Shown here piece after piece: positions 1-8,922 of a stretch of 64,000 nucleotides of DNA (its first letter is position 1; each line of letters begins with the position of its first letter). The notes beneath the pieces are model-generated. The model was not told where the DNA came from and did no database searches. It worked only from the letters and a program-made list of their open reading frames with translations. The stretch is from Paenibacillus albicereus (GTDB lineage Bacteria; Bacillota; Bacilli; Paenibacillales; Paenibacillaceae). The DNA lies in the NCBI RefSeq assembly GCF_012676905.1, contig NZ_CP051428.1, positions 4,771,001-4,835,000 on the forward strand, read 5' to 3'. Both the position numbers and the translations under genes were made by a program.

Positions 1-448
1 CCTTGCCGCGGACAAGCACCCGGTACTCGGTCGCGTCGACGACCAGATCGGGAAATTCGGCGCTGTCCTTGTACAGCGTCGGATGCGACCGCTTCAGCAC
101 CGCGCGGATGCGCGCGATGAGCTCCTTCGGATCGAACGGCTTGACCAGATAGTCGTCGGCCCCGAGGGAGAAGCCTTTCAGCTTGTCGTAGCCCTCGCCT
201 TTGCCGGTGAGAAAGATGATCGGCACCTTGCTCGCGCCTCGGATCTCCTCGCAGACGCTCCAGCCGTCCCGGCCGGGCAGCATGACGTCAAGCACGACCA
301 GATCGGGAATCCGGTCGTAGAACAGGGCGAGGCCCGACGCGCCGTCATGCGCGACCGCGAAGCGGAAGCCGTACCGATCCAGATAAAGCTCAAGCAGGCC
401 GGTAATGAGCGGATCGTCCTCGATGAGCAGGATCGACGGGGATTTCAT
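1..448 (-). CDS. OmpR-family response regulator (3' end outside window)
   Basis: The visible 149 residues are a receiver domain followed by the start of the output domain. The phosphoacceptor pocket shows the acidic pair in LLIEDDPL, the Asp in VLDVMLPG, the Thr in IIFLTGKG and the Lys in YLVKPFDP. Family knowledge predicts a C-terminal winged-helix DNA-binding domain, which lies outside the window. The ATG at 446-448 is preferred over the one at 452-454 because GGAGG sits about 7 nt upstream of it. The gene begins 29 nt after the MacB-like permease stop codon, so it probably ends the MacAB-like operon and controls it. A sensor kinase gene may follow beyond the edge. The class is certain; the ligand and regulon are unknown. 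Confidence 0.9.
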   Translation of the reverse strand, partial: MKSPSILLIEDDPLITGLLELYLDRYGFRFAVAHDGASGLALFYDRIPDLVVLDVMLPGRDGWSVCEEIRGASKVPIIFLTGKGEGYDKLKGFSLGADDYLVKPFDPKELIARIRAVLKRSHPTLYKDSAEFPDLVVDATEYRVLVRGK

Positions 449-477
449 GCGCATACCTCCCGGTTTAGTTGAAGCCG

Positions 478-1659
478 TCAGTCATGGCGCAGCGCGTCGA
501 CCGGCTTGAGCGAGGCCGCCTTGTTGGCGGGGAACAGGCCGAACGCGACGCCGACTAGCGCGGAAAAAGCGAACGCATACAGCACGATGTCGGATTCGAT
601 CTGCGTCGCCGTGCCGGTCCGCTGCAGGATGGCGGCTGCGCCGAACGCCGCCGCGATGCCGAGCGCCCCGCCGAGGCTGCTGATCGAAGCGGCTTCGACG
701 AGGAACTGGAACAGCACGTCCCGCTTGCGCGCGCCGAGAGCTTTGCGGATGCCGATCTCGCGCGTGCGCTCGGTGACGGACACGAGCATGATGTTCATGA
801 TGCCGATGCCCCCGACGAGCAGGGAGATGGCGGCCACGCCGGCCATCATCGTGGACATCGTTTTCGACACGGACGTAGCGGTCTCCTTCAGCTCCTCCGA
901 GTTGGTGATGCGATAGCTGTTCGTATTGCCCCGGAATACATCCGACAGCTTCGCCTCCAGCGCCGCCGTCACCGCGTCCATCCTTTCCTCCGAGGCCGCC
1001 TTGACCGCGACGGTCCGCACGCCCTCCGACTGGAACAGCCGCTGCGCCGTCGTGATCGGAAGGAGGATCTTCTCGTCGTTGGACGCGCCGAGCGAGGTGC
1101 CCTTCGGCTCCAGCAGGCCGACGACCTTGACCTTCACGCCGCTGAGCAGGATCGTCTCGCCGATCGGACTGACGCCGGGGCCGAACAGCTCCTCCGCCGT
1201 ATCGATGCCGAGCAGCGCCACCTTGCTGTAGGCCTCCAGGTCGAGCGGCGCGATGAACCGGCCCTCCTGCGGGTGAAAGTCCTGCACGTCCTCGTAATCG
1301 GGCGTCACGCCCTCGACGGTGACGGACGACTCCGTCTGAACGCTGCCGTAGCGCGCGGACGCGCTTGCGCTGACCGTCGGCGACAAGCCTTCGATTCCGT
1401 CGATTCCGTCGCCGAGCTTCTCCGCCTGCGGCAGCGTGAGCGTCGTGCTGCTGCCGCGTCCGGTGACGTTCACCGACAGCATGTTCGTGCCGAGCCCTTG
1501 CAGCTGCGCGCTCACCTCATTGGCCGAGCCTTGCCCCATCGCCACGAGCGAGATGACGGTCGCGACGCCGATGAGGATGCCGAGCATCGACAGCGACGTG
1601 CGGAGCTTGTTAGCGAGAATGCTGCTCCAGGCCATGCGGATGCCTTGCGAAAGCTTCAC
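478..1659 (-). CDS. MacB/FtsX-type ABC transporter permease
   Basis: This 393-residue membrane protein has the MacB layout: one N-terminal transmembrane helix (about residues 20-42), a large extracytoplasmic domain (about 45-260), and three C-terminal helices carrying the FtsX fold. The conserved cytoplasmic loop RTREIGIRKALGARKRDV lies before the last helices. The family works by mechanotransmission with a partner ATPase and an HlyD-like protein, exporting peptides, antibiotics or lipids. The gene overlaps the ATPase gene by 50 nt, which indicates translational coupling. The specific substrate cannot be read from the sequence. Confidence 0.92.
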   Translation of the reverse strand: MKLSQGIRMAWSSILANKLRTSLSMLGILIGVATVISLVAMGQGSANEVSAQLQGLGTNMLSVNVTGRGSSTTLTLPQAEKLGDGIDGIEGLSPTVSASASARYGSVQTESSVTVEGVTPDYEDVQDFHPQEGRFIAPLDLEAYSKVALLGIDTAEELFGPGVSPIGETILLSGVKVKVVGLLEPKGTSLGASNDEKILLPITTAQRLFQSEGVRTVAVKAASEERMDAVTAALEAKLSDVFRGNTNSYRITNSEELKETATSVSKTMSTMMAGVAAISLLVGGIGIMNIMLVSVTERTREIGIRKALGARKRDVLFQFLVEAASISSLGGALGIAAAFGAAAILQRTGTATQIESDIVLYAFAFSALVGVAFGLFPANKAASLKPVDALRHD

Positions 1660-2389
1660 GAGCGTCTCCTCCTTCCTCGGTCAGCAGGCCGTCCTTCATG
1701 AAGGCGATGCGCCCGGCCTTGGCCGCGACGTCCAGATCGTGCGTGATGAGCACGATCGTATGGCCTTGGCGGTTCAGCTCCTGCACGAGGCCGAGCACCT
1801 CGGCGCCGGTCTTCGTGTCGAGCGCGCCGGTCGGCTCGTCGGCGAGCAGGATCGGCGGATGGCCGACCAGCGCCCTCGCGATCGCCACCCGCTGCATCTG
1901 GCCGCCGGACAGCTGGTTCGGACGGTGGTCCATCCGATCGGCGAGGCCGACCTTGGCCAGCGCCGCCTCGGCCGCTTCCCGCCTTTCCTTGCCGGACAGC
2001 CCTCGGTAGACGAGAGGCAGCTCCACGTTTTCGCGGGCCGTCAGGCGGGGAAGCAGGTGGAAGCTCTGGAAAATGAAGCCGATGCCCCGATTGCGCACCT
2101 CCGCCAGCCGATTCTCGCTCAAGCCTCCGACCTCCTGGCCGTCCAGCACATAGCTGCCGGACGTCGGCGCGTCGAGGCAGCCGATGACGTTCATGAGCGT
2201 CGATTTGCCGGAGCCGGATGGACCGATGATCGCGAGGAAATCGCCCGCCATCACTTCCAGATCGACTCCATTCAGGATCGGCACCTCCTCGCCGGCCATC
2301 CGGTAGCTTTTACGCACGTCGCGGATGGAGATGAGCGGAGCTTCCCCCAAGGCTGCGGTCGGCGTGCCGAGAGCTGGCCCGCGCCGCAT
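1610..2389 (-). CDS. MacB/LolD-type ABC transporter ATP-binding protein
   Basis: The 259-residue ATPase has every ABC landmark: Walker A GPSGSGKST (about 56-64), Q-loop region FIFQSFHLLP, signature LSGGQMQRVAIAR, Walker B ILLADEPTGALD, and the switch His in ITHD. It belongs to the MacB/LolD/BceA class that pairs with FtsX-like permeases. About 17 residues precede the usual start of the fold (PLISIRDVRKSYR), so a later start is possible. The ATG at 2389 overlaps the upstream stop codon as TGATG, suggesting translational coupling. The downstream permease gene begins inside this one. Confidence 0.93.
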   Translation of the reverse strand: MRRGPALGTPTAALGEAPLISIRDVRKSYRMAGEEVPILNGVDLEVMAGDFLAIIGPSGSGKSTLMNVIGCLDAPTSGSYVLDGQEVGGLSENRLAEVRNRGIGFIFQSFHLLPRLTARENVELPLVYRGLSGKERREAAEAALAKVGLADRMDHRPNQLSGGQMQRVAIARALVGHPPILLADEPTGALDTKTGAEVLGLVQELNRQGHTIVLITHDLDVAAKAGRIAFMKDGLLTEEGGDAREAFARHPHGLEQHSR

Positions 2390-3846
2390 CAGCTGCGCCC
2401 TCCGCTCATGCCGCCGCCGAAGCCTCCTCCGCCTCCGCCCATGCCGCCCGGCATGACGCCGCCAAAGCTGCCCGCTCCATCTCCGAAGCGGAAGCCGCCC
2501 TGCGTCGAGGACGATCCGGTCGAGCCGCCGACCGTGCCGGTCGGCAGCGGCACGAGCACCGAATCGCCGACGGACAGGCCGGAGACGATCTGGGCATAGT
2601 CTTCGCTGACGAGGCCGACCTCGACCTCCTTCAGCTGGCCGCCGAGAGCCATGCGCGAGGCGCGGGAGCTGCCGGACTGGCCCGCCGAGGCTCCAGGCTG
2701 TCCGGCCGCTTCCGGCTGTCCTTCAGCCCCCGGCTGGATCGCCGCCCCAGCTTGACCGGCTGCTTCCGGCTGTCCGGCCGTTCCTGCCTGAGCGGCGGCT
2801 TCCGTTCCCGGCATGCCTTCCCCGCTTCCGGCCGGGCGCTCTCCACGCTGCCCTTGCCGCTGGCCTGGGCCTTGGCCCGATGCTCCGTCGGCTGCCGGCG
2901 CATCCGCGCTGCCTGCGGCTGCTGCTTCCGCGCCGCTTGCCGGCACGCGCACGTACGATTTGCCGGCCATCGTCACGACCGCGTCCACCGGGACGAGCAC
3001 GGCGTCCTCCGCCGATTCCGTCACGATCTTGACCGAGCCGGACATGCCGGCCAGCACGCCGTCCAGACGGCTCAAGCGGATCGTCACCGGGTACGAGGCG
3101 ACGCCGTTGCTGGACGTGCCTTCGCGCGCGATTTCCGCAATCTCGCCCTCGAACGTCTCGTCCGGCAGCGCGTTCAGCACGATTTCCGCCGTCTGCCCCG
3201 CCTTCAGCTTGGGCACGTCGAGCTCATCCGCGTTCATCGTGAACGACAGCTCGCTGTAATCAGTGAGCGTCACGGCTTCGACGCTGCCGTTCAGCTCCTG
3301 CCCGGCCTCGACCGCGACCGCCGTCACCGTGCCTGCCGCCGGAGCGACGACTTTGCTTGCGGCATTCTGCTCCTCCCGCAGATCGGCGATCTCCGCCTCG
3401 AGCTGCTCCAGCGACAGCTTGGCGCTGTCGATCTGCAGCATCAGCTCGTCCTGTTTGTCCTCGTCGCTCTCCTGCCAATACTGCCTCTTGAGCTGCTGCA
3501 GCGACAGCTCCTGCTTCTCCTGCTCCAGCTGCTTCTGGCGGATGGCGAGCGCATTGTCCTTTTTCTCCAAGGTCAGCAGCGTCTGCCCGGCCTTCACCTC
3601 GTCGCCTTCCTTGACGAGCACCTCCTCGACGACGCCCTGACGGATGCTCCGTACGGCCGTCGCTTCCGCCGCGGCCACCGTGCCGCTGCCGGATACGCTC
3701 GACTCGATGCCGCCTTGCGTCGCCTGCACGGTCCGAGCCGTCGCCGCTGCCGCTGCCGGAGCCTCATCCTGGGAACGATAGGCGTAATACGCATACCCGC
3801 TCCCCGCCAGGATCAGCACTCCGAGCATCAGAATCCATTTTCTCAC
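2389..3846 (-). CDS. HlyD/MacA-like efflux periplasmic adaptor protein with low-complexity insert
   Basis: This is the membrane-fusion (adaptor) partner of the MacB-like pump. An N-terminal membrane anchor (WILMLGVLILAGSGYAYY) is followed by biotinyl-lipoyl-like halves (VRSIRQGVVEEVLVKEGDEVKAGQTL and VVAPAAGTVTAVAVEAGQEL), separated by a coiled-coil hairpin rich in Glu, Gln and Lys, then beta-barrel segments. About 100 residues rich in Ala, Gly, Gln and Pro, with near-repeats of GQPEAAGQ, interrupt the C-terminal part, and the protein ends in a Gly/Met/Phe tail. The GTG at 3844-3846 is chosen because GGGGAGGAG lies about 7 nt upstream; the longer frame has no ribosome site. The length is 485 residues. 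Confidence 0.85.
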   Translation of the reverse strand: MRKWILMLGVLILAGSGYAYYAYRSQDEAPAAAAATARTVQATQGGIESSVSGSGTVAAAEATAVRSIRQGVVEEVLVKEGDEVKAGQTLLTLEKKDNALAIRQKQLEQEKQELSLQQLKRQYWQESDEDKQDELMLQIDSAKLSLEQLEAEIADLREEQNAASKVVAPAAGTVTAVAVEAGQELNGSVEAVTLTDYSELSFTMNADELDVPKLKAGQTAEIVLNALPDETFEGEIAEIAREGTSSNGVASYPVTIRLSRLDGVLAGMSGSVKIVTESAEDAVLVPVDAVVTMAGKSYVRVPASGAEAAAAGSADAPAADGASGQGPGQRQGQRGERPAGSGEGMPGTEAAAQAGTAGQPEAAGQAGAAIQPGAEGQPEAAGQPGASAGQSGSSRASRMALGGQLKEVEVGLVSEDYAQIVSGLSVGDSVLVPLPTGTVGGSTGSSSTQGGFRFGDGAGSFGGVMPGGMGGGGGGFGGGMSGGRS

Positions 3847-3882
3847 TTCGCCACTCCTCCCCTTCTTCACCACGGGAAGCGT

Positions 3883-3910
3883 AGCATAACGAAATGAACC
3901 GAAAATGAAC
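3883..3910 (-). promoter_or_regulatory. Candidate OmpR-family direct-repeat operator and -10 of the macA-like operon
   Basis: On the minus strand two copies of GTTCATTT(T)CG lie with 11-bp periodicity (ATGAAC cores at 3894-3899 and 3905-3910 on the plus strand). They are followed by TATGCT (3883-3888) as a possible -10. Tandem repeats at 11 bp are the usual binding geometry of OmpR/PhoB regulators, and the operon encodes such a regulator. Autoregulation is inferred. Confidence 0.45.
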
Positions 3911-3912
3911 AT

Positions 3913-3940
3913 AAAAAAAGAGCCCCAGCAACCGGCGCTC
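3913..3940 (-). terminator. Rho-independent terminator of murA
   Basis: On the minus strand a hairpin with arms GAGC.CC and GG.GCTC (one G-G mismatch, 3920-3940) is followed by seven T residues (3913-3919). It lies about 70 nt past the murA stop codon and just before the macA-like promoter. Confidence 0.6.
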
Positions 3941-4011
3941 CACTCCCTTTATCTCTGTCGGCCTCCAGCACCGCGCCTGCGAGAGGCGCTGTCCGTCAGC
4001 CCTGCAACTGA

Positions 4012-5433
4012 TTAAGCCAACGTCGCTTCGACGTCCTCGATGGCGACTTCTTCCTCGGCCTTGTAGCTGTCTTCCTCCGAAGCGGCAGCCGCGGCGACAT
4101 GCACTTCCTCCGCCTCGGACGGCTCGCGCAGCAACGGCAGGACGATCGGCTCCAGCGGCTCCTGAGCCGGCTCGGCCATCTCCGTCCGGCGAATGTCCGC
4201 GCCGAGCGCGGCCAGCTTGCCGGCGATGTCGACGTAGCCGCGATCCACATGATGCAGGCCGCCGACCTCCGTCTCGCCATCGGCGACGAGTCCGGCGCAG
4301 ATAAGCGCCGCTCCGGCCCGCAGGTCGGTGGCCGTTACCTTGGCGCCGTACAGCGGCACGCCGCCGGTGATGATGGCCGAACGGCCCTCTACCTTGATAT
4401 TGGCGTTCATCTTGCGGAATTCGTCCACATGCATGAAGCGGTTTTCGAACACCGTTTCCGTGACGACCGAGGTGCCTTCGGATACGAGCAGCAGCGCCAT
4501 CATCTGAGACTGCATGTCGGTCGGGAAGCCCGGATGCGGGAGCGTCTTCACGTCGACGCCGCGCAGCGGACGGTCTGCGGTGACGCGGATGCCGGTATCT
4601 TCTTCGGTCAGCTGCACACCCATTTCCTGCAGCTTGGCGATGACCGGACCGAGATGGTCGCTGATGGCGCCTTCGACGAAGACGTCGCCGCCCGTGATCG
4701 CAGCCGCGATCAGGAACGTGCCGGCCTCGACGCGGTCGGGGATGACGTGATGGCGCGCGCCGACCAGCCGATCGACGCCCTCGATACGGATCATGCCCGT
4801 GCCGGCGCCGCGAACGCGCGCGCCCATGGCGTTGAGATAGTTCGCCAGATCGACGATTTCCGGTTCCTTGGCGGCATTCTCCAGCGTCGTCGTGCCCTCG
4901 GCGAGAGCCGCGGCCATCATGATGTTCTCCGTCGCCCCTACGCTGGCCACATCCAGGTAGATTTTGGCGCCCTTCAGACGGCCCGGTGCCGATGCTTCCA
5001 CGAAGCCCTGTCCGATCGTAATCTCGGCTCCCATCGCTTCGAAGCCTTTGAGATGCTGGTCGATGGGACGCGTGCCGATGGCGCAGCCGCCAGGCATCGA
5101 GATGCGCACCTTGCCGAGGCGGGCGAGCAGCGGACCCATGACGAGGAACGAAGCCCTCATCTTGCTGACCCATTCATAGGGAGCCTCGCACGAGTCCAGG
5201 CGCTCGGCCGAGATCGTCATGCGGTCTTCTCCGATGACCGCTTCAGCCCCGAGCGTCTCCAGCACCTGACGGATCGTCAGGACATCATCAAGAAGGGGAA
5301 CGTCGCAGATGACGCTTTCTCCTTCCGTGGCGAGCAGGGAGGCGGCCAAAATCGGCAGCACCGCGTTCTTCGCTCCGTGAACGCGCACCGTTCCCTCCAG
5401 CCTGCGGCCCCCTCTAACGACAATTTTGCTCAT
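4012..5433 (-). CDS. murA: UDP-N-acetylglucosamine 1-carboxyvinyltransferase
   Basis: MurA transfers enolpyruvate from phosphoenolpyruvate to UDP-GlcNAc, the first committed step of peptidoglycan synthesis, in the cytoplasm. The substrate-binding K22-N23 pair ([10 protein letters not shown]) and the catalytic, fosfomycin-sensitive Cys117 in [11 protein letters not shown] are present, as is the PGFPTDMQ motif. At 473 residues it is longer than the usual 420-435. The surplus is an acidic, Ala/Glu-rich tail after RRTE, of unknown role. It sits downstream of ywzB, as in Bacillales, where it corresponds to the murAA copy. The next gene is not spoIID but a MacA-like gene. Function is near certain. 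Confidence 0.97.
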   Translation of the reverse strand: MSKIVVRGGRRLEGTVRVHGAKNAVLPILAASLLATEGESVICDVPLLDDVLTIRQVLETLGAEAVIGEDRMTISAERLDSCEAPYEWVSKMRASFLVMGPLLARLGKVRISMPGGCAIGTRPIDQHLKGFEAMGAEITIGQGFVEASAPGRLKGAKIYLDVASVGATENIMMAAALAEGTTTLENAAKEPEIVDLANYLNAMGARVRGAGTGMIRIEGVDRLVGARHHVIPDRVEAGTFLIAAAITGGDVFVEGAISDHLGPVIAKLQEMGVQLTEEDTGIRVTADRPLRGVDVKTLPHPGFPTDMQSQMMALLLVSEGTSVVTETVFENRFMHVDEFRKMNANIKVEGRSAIITGGVPLYGAKVTATDLRAGAALICAGLVADGETEVGGLHHVDRGYVDIAGKLAALGADIRRTEMAEPAQEPLEPIVLPLLREPSEAEEVHVAAAAASEEDSYKAEEEVAIEDVEATLA

Positions 5434-5799
5434 ATACCGTTCCCTCCGGACGCTGCATTTTCTTCATGCATTTCTTCTATTTGGATCAGGATTAAAGGTT
5501 CGATTACAGTGACGGGCGTTGCTGATTCCGAGATGGAATTCAGAGGGAATTCGGGTCAAAAGGACAAGTATAACCCAGAATACCACAGACCATATTAACA
5601 CTCGTCAACAGAAATCGACAAGGTTTAATTTGCAGCATGCCGCTCACGGCTCATTTCGCCGAACAAAATCGAATGATGTCGCTGCAGCTTATAGCATTCG
5701 GGAGCTGCTTTTCTTTTCGGACCGTCTTTTGAGCCTAGTGTCTGCATTCGACCCGCCGCTTATGCGACAGCCGATGCCGACAACGGCTGGAAAGGCTCT
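5434..5799. other. murA upstream region without a gene
   Basis: These 366 bp between murA and ywzB are clearly AT-richer than their surroundings and hold no convincing coding frame. On the minus strand TTGTCG and TAATAT-like hexamers near 5595-5630 could be a murA promoter, but the match is weak. No hairpin terminator was seen after ywzB. Confidence 0.4.
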
Positions 5800-6057
5800 T
5801 TAGATCAGCTTGAGCACATTCGTCCAGGACCAATAGTCGAGGATGAAGCGGGCGAATAAATGGCCGAGGATGACGGCCAGCACCGCGATCAGCACGCGGG
5901 CCCTCGGGCTGCGCGGATGCTTGAACCAATGGTCGAGCTTCAGCTCCTGCAGGAGGTACCAGGCCAGCAGGATGCTGCAGATCGTGATGACGATGGAGAA
6001 AAGGCCGACGAGGCCGATCGAGGAGAACGCCTCTCCGATTCCCTGATTGCTGTTCAT
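5800..6057 (-). CDS. ywzB: DUF1146 family membrane protein YwzB
   Basis: This 85-residue protein has two hydrophobic helices (about residues 14-36 and 53-75) separated by a basic loop (KLDHWFKHPRSPRARV). Length, topology and position fit the DUF1146/YwzB family, found between atpC and murA in Bacillales. The molecular function is unknown. Here it has been separated from atpC by about 5 kb of accessory genes. Recognition rests on both the sequence pattern and synteny. Confidence 0.8.
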   Translation of the reverse strand: MNSNQGIGEAFSSIGLVGLFSIVITICSILLAWYLLQELKLDHWFKHPRSPRARVLIAVLAVILGHLFARFILDYWSWTNVLKLI

Positions 6058-6241
6058 TTAATAACCCCGATTCCATACCGATAAACGGTAAAATATGCAT
6101 CTTGACAAAACGATCGATAATGAACTAACGCCCGCGACCGAAGCCTCAACATGCAGCCTAGTTGCATCCTTCTCCATGTCCATCTCCTACATCCGCTCTT
6201 CCTAAGTCATCGGCAGCGGACAACGGTTCTTGAAGTCGGGC

Positions 6242-7984
6242 TCAGCCGCGCTCTACGGTCAGCGTATAAAAGCCTTCCGGCGGCGCATACGGAGGCTCCG
6301 CGGCATCCCAGACGCGCACGTAATAGGTGCCTGGCGTCACTTGGATCGAAGCGGAGGCTTCCGCCGCCCCCTCTCCCGCTTCGTCCACGGCCGTCTCCGG
6401 CGAACCCGCTCGACGGTAGGCGAAGGCAGCATCCATGCGCATCGTGCCCGGCTCCACTTGGAGGCGGAGCTTGCCCGCTTTTTTCACCTGAATCTTGTAC
6501 CAGTCGAGGTCGTCCGTTTCATGAAATCCCGCTTTCAAGCTCTGGCTGCGGTCCGCGAGCGCGGTCGCCTCCTCGGCTCGGCCATTGGGCTCCCCGTCGT
6601 CCGGACGCATGGAAAAGACGCTGCTGAGCAAATAAGGGGCGGCTTTTGGCGCCCCTGCTCCCTGCAGCTGCAGGCGCAGGCGATTGGCTCCCTTCTTGAC
6701 GCGCCAGACGACGACGTTGTTGCTCGCTTCCAGCTTTTTTTCGACCGATCCTTCGGCCTGCTCCAGCAGGAGGCCGAGCTTCGCGGGAGCCTGGCCAGGC
6801 GAGAGAAGCTGCTGCAGCCGCAGCTTGACGCTGCCGTCATGCGGGCAGTCCAGCACGAACCAGTCGCGATCGGCACCACCTGCCAGCACCGCGGACAGCT
6901 GCTTGCCGAGCGGCAGCGAGGCCGCTTGCCCGCGGCCGTCGTTCGGCTCATGCGGATCGGCCTTGTAGCGGCTGGAGAGCGCTTGCTCCATCCGCAGCAA
7001 GCCATAGCCCGTAGCCGGATCGAAGCCGGCGGGCGGCGTATCCTTCGTCGTCTGGCGAAGATAGGAACGAATTTCATAAGGCTTGAGCTTCGGATATTTG
7101 CTCCACAGCAGGGCAGCCGCGGCGGCTGCCTGCGGAGCGGCCATGGACGTTCCCTCCTCGAAGCGGTAGCCGCCGCCGAGCTGCGCCGTAAAAACGCGCC
7201 AAGACCCGGCGACATCGATCTCGCTCCCTTTGCTTGACCGCCGCTCCGGAGAGCCGTCCGCAGCGACGCCGCCGACGGCGAGCACGGTCGGATAGGCGGC
7301 CGGGTATTTCACCGTCGTCTTGCTGCCGAACCGCAGGGAGTCGTTGCCCGCAGCCGCGACGAGCAGCACGCCCTTCCGCTCGGCTTGGCCCACGATGTCG
7401 GCCATATAGGCCGAGGAGTGGTACAATCCGACGGACAGCACGATGATGCGCGCTCCTTTGTCCAGCGCTTTGCGGATCGCTTCGCCCAACCCCCGCTCCT
7501 CCGCATAGCCGTTCTCGTCGAGGGCCTTCACCGGCAGCAGCTTCGCCTGCGGAAGCAGCGCCGCCACGACCCCGGCGACGCTCGTGCCGTGACCGTTGTC
7601 GTCCTGCGGCGGCTTGCCGGGCTGCAGCAGGTTCGCCCCCGGCAGCAGCCGTCCCTTGAGCGCCGGATGCTGGAGATCGACGCCCGTGTCGACGATCGCG
7701 ACCGTCATGCCGCTCGATTTCTTTCGATCGGCCAAAGCCTCCAGCGCTCCGATCTGCCGGAGATAAGCCTGCTGCTCTTTTTGCGCCGCACCGCCAGCCT
7801 GCGCAGCCGCTGCGACCGTCAGCCGAGAGGCGGGCTCCGGCGCGCTCCGCGCGTCAAGCACCCGAACCGGTTCGTTCGGGTGCGCAGGTCCGGCGACGAG
7901 CACGGACGCCAGAAAAACGGCCGCCGCCGCGGCGGCCAGCCGCTTGCGGCGATGACTCGCCGCGAGAATGAGCCGTCTTTTCAT
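6242..7984 (-). CDS. Secreted subtilisin-like serine protease (S8) with two C-terminal PPC-like domains
   Basis: The protein is 580 residues. A basic N-terminus and hydrophobic stretch (about 15-32) form a signal peptide or anchor. The catalytic triad is Asp99 (VAIVDTGVD), His132 (DNGHGTSVAG) and Ser280 (EEGTSMAAPQ), with the oxyanion Asn in AAAGNDS near 214. After the peptidase domain two beta-rich modules begin with the DPHEPND and GEPNGRAEE motifs and contain DRDWF and DLDWYKI, typical of bacterial pre-peptidase C-terminal domains. The ATG at 7982-7984 is preferred to the TTG three codons upstream because AAAGGA is about 10 nt away from it and only 1 nt from the TTG. It probably degrades extracellular protein. 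Confidence 0.9.
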   Translation of the reverse strand: MKRRLILAASHRRKRLAAAAAAVFLASVLVAGPAHPNEPVRVLDARSAPEPASRLTVAAAAQAGGAAQKEQQAYLRQIGALEALADRKKSSGMTVAIVDTGVDLQHPALKGRLLPGANLLQPGKPPQDDNGHGTSVAGVVAALLPQAKLLPVKALDENGYAEERGLGEAIRKALDKGARIIVLSVGLYHSSAYMADIVGQAERKGVLLVAAAGNDSLRFGSKTTVKYPAAYPTVLAVGGVAADGSPERRSSKGSEIDVAGSWRVFTAQLGGGYRFEEGTSMAAPQAAAAAALLWSKYPKLKPYEIRSYLRQTTKDTPPAGFDPATGYGLLRMEQALSSRYKADPHEPNDGRGQAASLPLGKQLSAVLAGGADRDWFVLDCPHDGSVKLRLQQLLSPGQAPAKLGLLLEQAEGSVEKKLEASNNVVVWRVKKGANRLRLQLQGAGAPKAAPYLLSSVFSMRPDDGEPNGRAEEATALADRSQSLKAGFHETDDLDWYKIQVKKAGKLRLQVEPGTMRMDAAFAYRRAGSPETAVDEAGEGAAEASASIQVTPGTYYVRVWDAAEPPYAPPEGFYTLTVERG

Positions 7985-8160
7985 GAGCCTCAAATCCTTT
8001 GCTCTGTATCTATCCTATGACAAACCCGCGCTTCTATCCCTTCGCGCCTGCGGAGAAATCCATTCTTTACTCTTTCGCTTTCGCAGGGGCGATTCCCTCC
8101 CTGCGTGCCGCAACGAGCGGGCTTCCAGTCGACTGAGCCGGACGCGGACAAACCGAAGCA

Positions 8161-8188
8161 AGCCCCTGCGCTCAGGAGCGCAGGGGCT
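8161..8188 (-). terminator. Terminator hairpin downstream of dps
   Basis: A near-perfect inverted repeat with 13-bp arms (AGCCCCTGCGCTC and its complement) lies about 25 nt past the dps stop codon. The following minus-strand sequence is only moderately T-rich. Confidence 0.7.
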
Positions 8189-8213
8189 GCAGCGGCAATC
8201 GTCATGCGATGAA

Positions 8214-8684
8214 TCAGCCGAGGAACTTTTCCAGCATCCAGCGATGCTTGTCCAGCTGCTCGACCATACCCGTCAAGATGTCCGCCGTCGCAGCATCGTC
8301 TTCTTGCTCCGCCGCTTCGGCCGCTTCCTTCATCTCCGAGGCGATCGTGCCGAAATCGTCGATGACGGCGCGCACCATCGCGTCCGCATCTTCCTTTTCC
8401 GTCGCTTCCTTGATCGAAGACAGGGACAGCATGCCCTTCATCGTCGACACCGGCTTTCCGCCGATCGCGATCAAGCGCTCCGCCGCTTCGTCGAACATGA
8501 GGGTGACGGCGTTGTAGAGCTCCTCGAATTTGACATGCAGCGTATAGAAGTTCGGTCCGGTCACGTTCCAGTGGAACGAATGAAGCTTCATATAAAGGAC
8601 GCCGAGCGTAGCGACTTGCTTGTTCAGTCCCTCCTGCGTTTTGGCGGTCCCTTTCGCGGTACGGCTGGCAGATGAAGTAGCCAT
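8214..8684 (-). CDS. Dps-family DNA-binding ferritin-like protein
   Basis: Dps proteins form 12-mers that oxidise and store iron and protect DNA during oxidative stress or stationary phase. The ferroxidase pattern is clear: LHSFHWNVTGPNFYTLH supplies the His and Trp residues near 35-39, and MFDEAAERLIAIGG supplies the acidic ligands. The 156-residue length fits the family. The N-terminal Ser/Ala/Lys-rich segment could contact DNA. It stands alone between terminators and is divergent from the ATP-grasp gene. A PerR or sigma-B site could not be identified. Confidence 0.92.
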   Translation of the reverse strand: MATSSASRTAKGTAKTQEGLNKQVATLGVLYMKLHSFHWNVTGPNFYTLHVKFEELYNAVTLMFDEAAERLIAIGGKPVSTMKGMLSLSSIKEATEKEDADAMVRAVIDDFGTIASEMKEAAEAAEQEDDAATADILTGMVEQLDKHRWMLEKFLG

Positions 8685-8922
8685 CGTTGTGATCCCCTTT
8701 CTTCATGTGGCGATAGACTGCATATGCGGTGCTGTTGCTGATTGCTGAACGTCTCTACTGCTTGTTTACCCTCGTCCGCGAAGAAGCAAACAGCGCGGAG
8801 AATCCCCTACAGGTTGCGCCTGCGCCTGCCCGCTTATGCGGCGGAAGCCCTTTTTCCAGCATTGCGCCATTCGCACAATTCTCCTCCGCCCGCCCTTCAT
8901 AAGGTAAGGGGAGGTGACACGA

